Source: UBA877 sp034436335 (GTDB lineage Bacteria > Chloroflexota > Anaerolineae > Anaerolineales > Villigracilaceae). From it: 21,203 bases of DNA. The translations under genes were made by a program, and so were the position numbers. Every line of letters starts with the position of its first letter. Positions within the stretch are counted from its first letter, which is position 1. Under the pieces are notes generated by a model that saw only the letters and a program-made list of their open reading frames with translations, made no database searches and was not told where the DNA came from. The stretch spans positions 1 to 21,203 of the forward strand of contig DAOTVO010000027.1 of the NCBI GenBank assembly GCA_034436335.1, given 5' to 3'. Positions 15,488 through 21,203 of the stretch are shown here, one piece after another.

Positions 15488-16171
15488 ATGGCAATCGAAC
15501 TGATTGTTCCGGTCAACGGGCTGATTACCCAATTGTTTGGAGAGAACCCTGAGATGTACAAGCAATGGGGCTTTCCCGGGCATAACGGCGTTGATTATGG
15601 TGTTCCCAACGGCACGCCGGTCAAAGCCGCGGCTGCAGGGACGGTGGCGGCGGTGGCTTTCGAGAACGGAGGGTTTGGCAATTACGTCAAACTTAGTCAC
15701 CAGGACGGTAGCAAGGTCTATTACACGTACTATGCCCACCTGGCTACTACCTCGGTCGTTGCCGGTCAAAAGGTCAAGGCCGGGACAGTGCTTGGCACGA
15801 GCAACAATACCGGGGCTAGCACGGGGCCGCATCTCCATTTTGGAATCAAAATCCCCGGCAAGAATGCCGCCTACAAAGATTATGTAGACCCCATGCCGTA
15901 CTTCAAAGAGTCTGCCGGTCAGGCGCAGCCGGTCACGCCTGCCACGCCGGGGATGATTGATATTCCGGAGATGAAGTTCGAGGTGGATACCGATACGCTC
16001 AATATTCGCAGCGGGCCCGGCGTGGAATATCCCATCGTCGGCCAATTGTCACGTGGAACGAAAGTTGCCAGCAGGAAACTGCATTCGCGCAGCGCGTGGG
16101 TTGAAATCGAACCGGGCAAGTGGTGCGCGGTGGTCTTCGACGGTATCCAGTATCTGAAAATCGTGAAGTAA
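15488..16171 (+). CDS. M23 family metallopeptidase with C-terminal SH3-like domain
   Basis: The protein has 227 residues. The LytM/M23 core spans about 20-137 with zinc and catalytic residues complete: H32 and D36 (HNGVD), H84 (YYAHL) and H115-x-H117 (PHLHFG). The C-terminal part (about 163-225) is a bacterial SH3 domain (LNIRSGPGVEYPIVGQL), which usually binds cell wall or peptide cross-links. The enzyme would cleave peptidoglycan peptide cross-bridges. No signal peptide or membrane segment is seen from the ATG at 15488, which has a strong AAGGAGG; extending upstream does not create one. This lack is unusual for a wall hydrolase. It is a single gene, convergent with a sirtuin remnant. Confidence 0.9.
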   Translation: MAIELIVPVNGLITQLFGENPEMYKQWGFPGHNGVDYGVPNGTPVKAAAAGTVAAVAFENGGFGNYVKLSHQDGSKVYYTYYAHLATTSVVAGQKVKAGTVLGTSNNTGASTGPHLHFGIKIPGKNAAYKDYVDPMPYFKESAGQAQPVTPATPGMIDIPEMKFEVDTDTLNIRSGPGVEYPIVGQLSRGTKVASRKLHSRSAWVEIEPGKWCAVVFDGIQYLKIVK

Positions 16172-16177
16172 CGCGGG

Positions 16178-16549
16178 TTATCCCCAAACGGCTGTGACCA
16201 GGCCGGAAGGATTTCTCCGCTCCTCCCCTGCAGGAAGAAGTCTGCCAGCGGCGTGTTCGGCGTCAGTTTGAGTTTGATTTCGACGACGAGCGCGCCGCTT
16301 CGTTTGGTCCTCAGCGGCAGATCGGCTGCAGGATAGACCAGGCCGGAGTTCCCGACCGAAAAGAAGACCTGGGCGCGGCGGGCGGCGGCCTCGGCGGCAT
16401 CCAGCATGTCGGTTGGAAGCATTTCCCCAAACCAGATGATATCCGGGCGCAACAACCCGCCGCATTCACTGCACCTCGGCGTATCGGCGGGATTTTTCTG
16501 CCAGGTGGCGGCGATTTTCCCACACTCGAAACACTTAACCGTGTATTTC
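16178..16549 (-). pseudogene. Decayed sirtuin (NAD-dependent protein deacylase), 5-prime truncated and frameshifted
   Basis: Reading the minus strand from about 16549, one frame gives a sirtuin zinc site (KCFECGK and, 18 residues on, CSECG), then LRPDIIWFGEMLP, a GNSGLVYPAADLP segment and TPLADFFLQGRSGEILP. At about 16198-16206 the frame is lost by one base; the family-typical ending LVTAVWG and TAA at 16178 continue in the other frame. The N-terminal half, with the NAD-binding GAGISxxSGIPxFR part and catalytic His, is absent: the sequence upstream is the 79-aa gene, whose stop codon abuts. Two conserved spots are also changed (GTS to GNS, VEIN to VEIK). Truncation, frameshift and lost residues together indicate a non-functional remnant. 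Confidence 0.82.
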
Positions 16550-16789
16550 CTAGTTGTCCAGGCTCAGGTACACAGTTTCACTGCGGGTACTGTAACCAGC
16601 CCAGATGAATTTTCCCTCTATCTGGTATTTATCCAACAGCACAGAGCGCCCATCTGTCCCGAGGTATTCAACAAAACTGGTTTTTCCCTGTGGAAGGAGA
16701 ATGATTTTAACCTGTTCATCTTCAGCGCGGCCAGTGCGGACAAATTGCTCCAGTATACGGGCGATGAGAGTTTTCTCTGTGGATGCCAT
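16550..16789 (-). CDS. Small protein of unknown function, coupled to the CarD-family gene
   Basis: The protein has 79 residues: a short N-terminal helix (MASTEKTLIARILEQFVRTG), an acidic turn, then a beta-rich stretch with VKIILLPQGKTSFVEYLG and VLLDKYQIEG. The pattern of two amphipathic strands around a turn after a helix recalls small Sm-like folds, but the Hfq signature is not there and no family is claimed. It begins 3 nt after the stop of the CarD-family gene, with an AAAGGA sequence overlapping that stop, so it is co-translated. Its stop abuts the sirtuin remnant, so a longer ancestral 3-prime end cannot be excluded. Confidence 0.65.
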   Translation of the reverse strand: MASTEKTLIARILEQFVRTGRAEDEQVKIILLPQGKTSFVEYLGTDGRSVLLDKYQIEGKFIWAGYSTRSETVYLSLDN

Positions 16790-16792
16790 TGA

Positions 16793-17281
16793 TTATCCTT
16801 TTTTGTTCCCATTCAATAGAGAGCGCAATTCGGCTTCTGCTTCTCGCTTGGACATGCACATACTGGCGCTCCATTCGCTGACCAGTTTTGCGATAGTTCG
16901 TTTCATCATGGCGCTGTCGTACTCATTCCACGCGTGGGCGCGCCGGTAGGCGGAAAGGTCGCGAATAATTTTGAATAAGGATTCTACCTGTCCATTTTCC
17001 AGCATTTTTAGTAATTGCAGATTGCGCTGACGACGGTCATCCGGCAATGTTTCAACAGGCTCGGAGAGGATTCTAAACAGTTCTTTGAACCTGTCTTTGC
17101 TGGTGAGAGGGCGCAGACGGCTGGCGCTGTTTTCATTTGCCGGCACCCAAACAATCAAGTCGGCCGCCTGCACCATGTAGTAAAGAGTGGTCGCATTATT
17201 GAACGTTCGTTCTTCAATGGCCTTCACCTGGCCCGGGCCGTAGGCAGCATGGACCACCTGGTCACCGGCTTGAAAGTTCAT
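16793..17281 (-). CDS. CarD/CdnL-family RNA polymerase-binding regulator
   Basis: The protein has 162 residues, the normal size for CarD/CdnL. The N-terminal RNA polymerase interaction domain (about 1-60) begins FQAGDQVVHAAYGPGQVKAIE and contains YYMVQAADLIVWVPANE and a LRPLTS end, as in this family; the C-terminal two-thirds is helical and basic, matching the DNA-binding part. CarD proteins stabilise open promoter complexes. The start at 17281 follows AAGGAG at about 8 nt; an in-frame ATG 21 codons upstream would place the leader hairpin in coding sequence and is rejected. Some family members instead act as minor regulators; several copies per genome are common in this phylum. Confidence 0.88.
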   Translation of the reverse strand: MNFQAGDQVVHAAYGPGQVKAIEERTFNNATTLYYMVQAADLIVWVPANENSASRLRPLTSKDRFKELFRILSEPVETLPDDRRQRNLQLLKMLENGQVESLFKIIRDLSAYRRAHAWNEYDSAMMKRTIAKLVSEWSASMCMSKREAEAELRSLLNGNKKG

Positions 17282-17306
17282 CGTAAACTCCTTTTTTGTA
17301 AAGAAA

Positions 17307-17332
17307 ACGCCAGCCCATGAAAGGACTGGCGT
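17307..17332 (-). terminator. Terminator-like hairpin in the CarD-family gene leader
   Basis: Minus-strand arms ACGCCAGTCC and GGGCTGGCGT pair over 10 bp (one G-U) around a 6-nt loop and are followed by TTTTCTTT. It sits between the -10 box at 17360 and the ATG at 17281, so it could act as an attenuator or 5-prime stabilising stem. Confidence 0.6.
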
Positions 17333-17359
17333 CTGGCCTGTCATTTGATCGGTACTAAT

Positions 17360-17368
17360 ATTATATCA
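17360..17368 (-). promoter_or_regulatory. Extended -10 promoter of the CarD-family gene
   Basis: TGATATAAT on the minus strand, identical to the one of the ROK kinase gene; leader of about 72 nt. No convincing -35. Confidence 0.65.
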
Positions 17369-17432
17369 TTGAAGAGGAAAGGATTTTGAGCAGTTTTTGA
17401 TAAGGCAGCAACTTTATCTTGCTTCGAGCATC

Positions 17433-17441
17433 TGATACAAT
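17433..17441 (+). promoter_or_regulatory. Extended -10 promoter of thioredoxin reductase
   Basis: TGATACAAT, 57 nt before the ATG at 17499. The predicted transcription start (about 17448) lies inside the palindrome at 17441-17468. Confidence 0.55.
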
Positions 17442-17468
17442 GCAGTCATCCAAGGAGAGATGACTGCA
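17441..17468 (+). promoter_or_regulatory. Perfect palindrome at the thioredoxin reductase start site
   Basis: TGCAGTCATC (17441-17450) and GATGACTGCA (17459-17468) are exactly complementary over 10 bp with an 8-nt loop CAAGGAGA. It overlaps the end of the -10 box and the predicted start point, as an operator would; an RNA hairpin is the alternative. Confidence 0.6.
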
Positions 17469-17498
17469 AGTTGTTGAGTTTATTTCGACGAGGTGTCT

Positions 17499-18455
17499 AT
17501 GTTCAATCTTGGCTCGATTTCTACAACCAAATCTGAACCCCGGCATGCGAAAGCGCTGATTCTCGGCGCGGGACCGGCGGGGCTTTCAGCCGCACTTTAC
17601 GCGGCGCGCGCCGAACTCCAGCCAGTGGTCTTAACCGGTATGCAACTGGGCGGCCAGGCTTCCCTGACGCACACCATCGAGAATTACCCCGGTTTCCCCG
17701 ATGGCGTCGGCGGCGCGGAACTGGGCGATCTGTTCCAAAAGCAGGCTGAACGTTTTGGGGCCGTGGTGGAATTCGATTCGGCTCAGAGCGTTGACCTTTC
17801 GGCGCGTCCCTTCCGGGTGCAGACGGATAATGGCGAATATACCGCCGACGCGCTTATCATCTGCACTGGCGCCAGCCCGAACCTGCTCAACGTCCCCGGC
17901 GAAAAGGAATTGACAGGCAAAGGCGTCTCCTATTGCGCCACTTGCGACGGCTGGTTTTTCAAGGATAAGCCTGTGGTCGTGGTCGGCGGCGGGGACTCGG
18001 CGCTGGAAGAAGCCCTCTTCCTGACCCGTTTCGCTTCGTCCATCAAAATCATCCACCGGCGCGACACTTTGCGCGCCGGGGCTATTCTCCAGAAGCGCGC
18101 GTTTGAGAATCCAAAAATTGAGTTCATTTGGGATACGGTCGTGACCGATGTGGTTGGCAGGGAAAAGGTTGAGGCTGTGCGGCTCAAGAATGTCAAGACG
18201 GGCGAGGAGAGTCTTTTGCCAACCGAGGGCGTATTCATCTTCATCGGCCACACGCCGAATACGCAGATGTTTGCCGGTCAGTTGGAAATGGAAAACGGCT
18301 ACATCAAGGTGGACGAGCGCATGCGCACCAGCGTCCCCGGCGTGTTTGCGGCGGGCGAGTCGGCTGATTCGCATTTCAAGCAGGTCGTCGTCTCGGCGGG
18401 GATGGGCGCAGCGGCGGCCATCGAGGCGACCCATTTTCTCCAATCTCAATCTTAG
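17499..18455 (+). CDS. trxB: Thioredoxin reductase
   Basis: The protein has 318 residues, the usual size. FAD site GAGPAG at 23-28, redox-active CATC at 146-149 within SYCATCDGWFF, NADPH site GGGDSA at 163-168 with HRR at 186-188, and a second FAD site GVFAAGESAD at 281-290, where most family members have AAGD. The enzyme passes electrons from NADPH to thioredoxin. The N-terminus carries about 18 extra residues before the first beta strand. ATG at 17499 is preferred because GAGGT lies 5 nt upstream; a GTG two codons earlier overlaps that site. It is a monocistronic gene followed by tandem terminators. No thioredoxin gene is present in the window. Confidence 0.93.
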   Translation: MFNLGSISTTKSEPRHAKALILGAGPAGLSAALYAARAELQPVVLTGMQLGGQASLTHTIENYPGFPDGVGGAELGDLFQKQAERFGAVVEFDSAQSVDLSARPFRVQTDNGEYTADALIICTGASPNLLNVPGEKELTGKGVSYCATCDGWFFKDKPVVVVGGGDSALEEALFLTRFASSIKIIHRRDTLRAGAILQKRAFENPKIEFIWDTVVTDVVGREKVEAVRLKNVKTGEESLLPTEGVFIFIGHTPNTQMFAGQLEMENGYIKVDERMRTSVPGVFAAGESADSHFKQVVVSAGMGAAAAIEATHFLQSQS

Positions 18456-18481
18456 ACGGCATCAAAGGCCGTCTTTTTTTT
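18455..18481 (+). terminator. Intrinsic terminator of thioredoxin reductase
   Basis: GACGGC (18455-18460), 7-nt loop, GCCGTC (18468-18473), then eight T. The stem begins at the last base of the stop codon. Confidence 0.88.
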
Positions 18482-18491
18482 GCCGGTCAAC

Positions 18492-18515
18492 GCGGCGGGC
18501 GTAAGGCCGCTTTTT
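18492..18515 (+). terminator. Possible second terminator after thioredoxin reductase
   Basis: GCGGC (18492-18496), 9-nt loop, GCCGC (18506-18510) and five T. Weaker than the first stem; a tandem back-up terminator is plausible. Confidence 0.45.
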
Positions 18516-18609
18516 GCCGGGCAGGTCTCCGGTCCGCGCCCGTGCACCAGCAGGATAAATATTCGCCTGCGGTGTGATAAAAAATACTATCCCGCCAAAT
18601 GAAAAGGCG

Positions 18610-18615
18610 TATAAT
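18610..18615 (+). promoter_or_regulatory. -10 box of the mdh-citrate synthase operon
   Basis: Perfect TATAAT 46 nt before the mdh ATG in an AT-rich stretch, leader about 40 nt ending in AAAGGAGG. No TGn and no clear -35. Confidence 0.6.
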
Positions 18616-18661
18616 CAAAACGATTGTGTTCTTAATCACTTATTTACTCAAAGGAGGAAGA

Positions 18662-19600
18662 ATGACAGCAAAAATTTCCATTATCGGAGCCGGAATGACC
18701 GGGGCGACGACCGCTCACTGGCTGGCGGAGCGCGAAATCGCCGACTTGGTGCTGGTGGACATTGTCGAAGGTATGCCGCAGGGGAAGGCGCTCGATCTTT
18801 ACGAAGCCTTGCCGATTATCGGCAAAGATGTCTCGGTCGTCGGGAGCAACGACTATGACGCCACGAAAGGCTCGGACATTGTGGTCATCACGGCCGGCAT
18901 TCCCCGCAAGCCGGGCATGAGCCGGGAAGACCTGCTTTCGACCAACGCGGGCATTGTCCAGAACGCTGTGGAGAAGACTCTGCCGCTCTCGCCGGACGCC
19001 ATTTACATCATCCTGACCAATCCGCTCGATACGATGGCATATCTGGCGATGAAGGTCTCCAAACTACCGCGCGAGCGGGTCATCGGCCAGGCCGGGATTC
19101 TTGATTCGGCGCGCATGCGCGCTTTCGTCGCCATGGAGACGGGCGTGAGCGTGGAAAATATTCACTGTTACGTGCTGGGCGGCCACGGTGACGAGATGGT
19201 GCCGCTGACGCGCCACTCCAACGTGGCGGGCGTGCCGCTGCGCGAGTTCTTGCCGGCCGATAAACTGGAGGCGATTGTCAACCGGACGCGCAAGGGCGGC
19301 GGCGAAATCGTCAGCCTGCTCAAGACCGGCTCGGCCTATTATGCTCCCTCGCTGGCGGTGGTGCAGATGGCGGAGGCGATTCTAAAGGATAAGCACTTGA
19401 TTGTCCCGGCTTCGGCCTATATGCAGGGCGAATATGGCCTGAAGGACATCTACTTTGGCGCGCCGGTGCAGTTGGGACGCGGCGGCATGGAAAAAGTCAT
19501 CGAGTACAAGTTGGACGCCGAAGAACAGGCCGCGCTGGAAAAGTCGGCGGCGGCGGTCAAGGAGAGCATTTCCATCCTGCATACGCTGGTGAAAATTTAA
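18662..19600 (+). CDS. mdh: Malate dehydrogenase, LDH-like NAD-dependent type
   Basis: The protein has 312 residues. NAD-binding GAGMTG at 9-14, D33 at the end of strand 2 (NAD rather than NADP preference), the MDH-specific loop RKPGMSR at 82-88 (R82 and R88 bind malate/oxaloacetate; a lactate dehydrogenase would have Gln at the discriminating position), N120, R151 and catalytic H175 in GGHGDEMVPL. It interconverts malate and oxaloacetate in the TCA cycle. The start at 18662 has AAAGGAGG 6 nt upstream. It is 38 nt ahead of citrate synthase, forming an operon that supplies and uses oxaloacetate. Confidence 0.96.
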   Translation: MTAKISIIGAGMTGATTAHWLAEREIADLVLVDIVEGMPQGKALDLYEALPIIGKDVSVVGSNDYDATKGSDIVVITAGIPRKPGMSREDLLSTNAGIVQNAVEKTLPLSPDAIYIILTNPLDTMAYLAMKVSKLPRERVIGQAGILDSARMRAFVAMETGVSVENIHCYVLGGHGDEMVPLTRHSNVAGVPLREFLPADKLEAIVNRTRKGGGEIVSLLKTGSAYYAPSLAVVQMAEAILKDKHLIVPASAYMQGEYGLKDIYFGAPVQLGRGGMEKVIEYKLDAEEQAALEKSAAAVKESISILHTLVKI

Positions 19601-19638
19601 TTCACGACCAAAATCATCCTATTCAAAAGGAGAGAAAA

Positions 19639-20955
19639 ATGATTCTGTACGAAAAGATTGCTGCTCAATTGCCCGAGTGGCGGGCACGGGTGACCAAATT
19701 GGTCAAGGAACAAGGCGATGTGGTCGTGGACAAGGTGACCATCGGCCAGGTTTATGGCGGGATGCGTGATATCAAGTCCATGGTGACCGATATTTCCTTT
19801 GTGGACCCGGCGACAGGTATCAAGTTTCGCGGCATGTCTATTCCCGAAGTCCTCGCAAAACTCCCCAAGCCGCGCGGCGCAAAAGTCCCCTACGTGGGGG
19901 CGCTGTATTACCTGCTGATGGTGGGCGAGGTCCCGACCCGCGAACAGGCCGAAGCGGTGGAGGCCGAGTGGGCCAGGCGTGCCGACGTCCCCGATTACGT
20001 CTTCAAGACGCTCAAGTCCATGCCAAAAGAGACTCACCCGATGGTGCTTTTCTCGCAGGCGGTGTTGGCGCTTCAGAACCAGTCCGTATTTGCGAAGAAG
20101 TATAACGAGGGGATGAAGAAGGATGTCTATTGGGAGCCGACGCTGGAAGACGCTCTCAATTTGACGGCCAAACTGCCGGTCATTGCCGCTTTCATCTACC
20201 GCATGAAATATTTTGGCGAGACGAAGAAGCCGAAGTACAATCCCCGTCAAGATTATGGCATGAATTTCGCCCGCATGATGGGCGTCGCCGACCGCAAGGG
20301 CTATGCTGAACTGGCGCGTCTGTACTTCATCCTTCACTCCGACCACGAGTCCGGCAATGTTTCGGCGCATGCGACCCACCTGGTCGGTTCGGCGCTTTCG
20401 GATGCTTACTACGCCTTCTCGGCCGGTCTGAACGGGCTGGCCGGCCCGTTGCATGGACTGGCGAATCAGGAATGCCTGGGTTGGCTGATTAGCGTGCGCG
20501 ACCGCTTTGGCGGCGTGCCGTCGCGTGAGGACCTGTACAAATTTGCCTGGGACACGCTCAATAGCGGCAAAGTCATCCCTGGCTACGGCCATGCTGTCCT
20601 GCGCGTCACCGACCCGCGTTTTACGGCGCAATTGGAATTCGCCAAAGAGCGCTTTCCGGAGGATACCCTTGTGCGCCTGGCCGAACTGGTCTATGATGTG
20701 GTGCCGCAGGTCTTGAGGGAGCAAGGGAAGGCCAAGAATCCGGCGCCAAACGTGGACGCCATCTCCGGCACGCTCCAGTATTACTATGGCGTGCGCGAGT
20801 TTGACTTCTATACCGTGCTCTTCGGCGTCGGCCGCGCCTTGGGCGTGACCGCCAACCTGGTCTGGGCGCGAGCGCTGGGTCAGCCCATCGAGCGGCCCAA
20901 GTCGCTGACTACGGCGATGCTGGAAGATGCCGCAAAAGCCGCGGCGCAACAGTAA
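19639..20955 (+). CDS. gltA: Citrate synthase, mitochondrial (eukaryotic-like) type
   Basis: The protein has 438 residues. Catalytic residues are in place: H272 in NGLAGPLHGLANQE, H318 in PGYGHAVLR and D373 in NVDAISG. These blocks, plus HSDHESGNVSAHATHLVGSA at 233-252 and an ERPKS segment near the end, follow the mitochondrial enzyme closely and differ from the usual hexameric or short bacterial forms. It condenses oxaloacetate and acetyl-CoA to citrate. The ATG is preceded by AAAGGAGA; the gene lies 38 nt after mdh with no terminator between them. Downstream comes the palindromic array, whose first stem can act as its terminator. Confidence 0.95.
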   Translation: MILYEKIAAQLPEWRARVTKLVKEQGDVVVDKVTIGQVYGGMRDIKSMVTDISFVDPATGIKFRGMSIPEVLAKLPKPRGAKVPYVGALYYLLMVGEVPTREQAEAVEAEWARRADVPDYVFKTLKSMPKETHPMVLFSQAVLALQNQSVFAKKYNEGMKKDVYWEPTLEDALNLTAKLPVIAAFIYRMKYFGETKKPKYNPRQDYGMNFARMMGVADRKGYAELARLYFILHSDHESGNVSAHATHLVGSALSDAYYAFSAGLNGLAGPLHGLANQECLGWLISVRDRFGGVPSREDLYKFAWDTLNSGKVIPGYGHAVLRVTDPRFTAQLEFAKERFPEDTLVRLAELVYDVVPQVLREQGKAKNPAPNVDAISGTLQYYYGVREFDFYTVLFGVGRALGVTANLVWARALGQPIERPKSLTTAMLEDAAKAAAQQ

Positions 20956-20965
20956 CAACCTGTAG

Positions 20966-21203
20966 GGCGGGATTCTATCCCGCCTTGTTTCTTGGCAAAA
21001 GCAGCAGGGCGGGATTCTATCCCGCCTTGTTTTCTCGGCGAAAGCAGCAGGGCGGGATTCTATCCCGCCTTGTTTTCTTGGCAAAAGCAGCAGGGCGGGG
21101 TTCTATCCCGCCTTGTTTTCTCGGCAAAAGCAGCAGGGCGGGGTTCTATCCCGCCTTGTTTCTCGGCAAAAGCAGCAGGGCGGGGTTCTATCCCGCCTTG
21201 TTT
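20966..21203. repeat. Array of at least six palindromic repeats, period 42-43 bp
   Basis: The 19-nt core GGCGGGATTCTATCCCGCC starts at 20966, 21008 and 21051; a variant GGCGGGGTTCTATCCCGCC starts at 21094, 21137 and 21179. Each core is an 8-bp stem with a 3-nt loop, followed by TTGTTT(T)CT, a T-rich tail. The between-core sequence (GGCAAAAGCAGCA-like) is nearly identical in all units. The array continues to the window end, so its full length is unknown. The first unit, 11 nt after the citrate synthase stop, probably ends that transcript. Confidence 0.92.

Noticed and set aside
16550..16789. Hfq assignment for the 79-aa protein
   Set aside because: The size and helix-then-strand pattern fit loosely, but the Sm1/Sm2 signature residues are not present.
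17282..17344. An upstream ATG for the CarD-family gene at 17344
   Set aside because: It would add 21 residues outside the family alignment and place the leader hairpin in the coding region; the ATG at 17281 has a good ribosome binding site.
19597..21084. A 495-codon open frame antisense to citrate synthase, starting inside the repeat array
   Set aside because: The opposite strand encodes an unmistakable citrate synthase; the N-terminus of this frame is just translated palindromic repeat.
20966..21203. CRISPR array
   Set aside because: The sequences between cores are nearly identical rather than unique spacers, the repeat core is only 19 nt and fully palindromic, and no cas gene is present.

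Overview
The window looks like a chromosomal segment of a member of the Chloroflexota, most likely class Anaerolineae. This is an inference from moderately high GC, the mix of gene families (CpXC-domain protein, Flp-associated type AAA+ ATPase, CarD family regulator, ROK kinase, short-signal promoters without leaders) and intergenic heptad/palindrome repeats. No rRNA or tRNA gene was recognised, so the assignment is tentative.

Layout, left to right. (1) 1-162: right end of an ISAs1-family insertion sequence (last 48 transposase codons plus a probable terminal repeat), followed by about 550 bp of non-coding sequence with a 9-nt-period inverted repeat. (2) 711-1394 (-): a DPM1-like family 2 glycosyltransferase, divergent from a tight four-gene operon at 1469-7279 (+): AAA+ ATPase, glycerophosphodiesterase, threonine/serine dehydratase and a large membrane-anchored GH3-like protein. 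(3) 7311-9092: a membrane-anchored Ser/Thr kinase (-) divergent from an FHA plus winged-helix regulator (+), a likely signalling pair. (4) 9170-12263 (-): a CpXC-domain protein and, upstream of it, a soluble GAF-PAS histidine kinase. (5) 12442-14799 (-): class III aminotransferase and ROK kinase. (6) about 690 bp without a convincing gene. (7) 15488-17281: M23 peptidase with an SH3 domain (+), then, on the minus strand, a decayed sirtuin, an unknown 79-aa gene and a CarD family regulator. (8) 17499-20955 (+): thioredoxin reductase, then the TCA pair malate dehydrogenase and mitochondrial-type citrate synthase. (9) 20966-21203: an array of at least six palindromic repeats running off the window.

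How the parts relate. The clearest metabolic unit is mdh-citrate synthase (oxaloacetate formation and its condensation with acetyl-CoA). The clearest regulatory unit is the kinase/FHA-winged-helix pair sharing a short intergenic region. No single large novel system (defence, CRISPR, prophage, BGC) is visible. The most interesting signals are small-scale: three genes with a -10 box exactly 7 nt before the start codon (predicted leaderless mRNAs), frequent extended -10 boxes without clear -35, an AATC-N3 heptad repeat running directly into the start codons of two adjacent genes, a terminator-like hairpin in the carD-type leader, a perfect palindrome at the thioredoxin reductase start site, and the terminal palindrome array whose base changes keep the stem paired.
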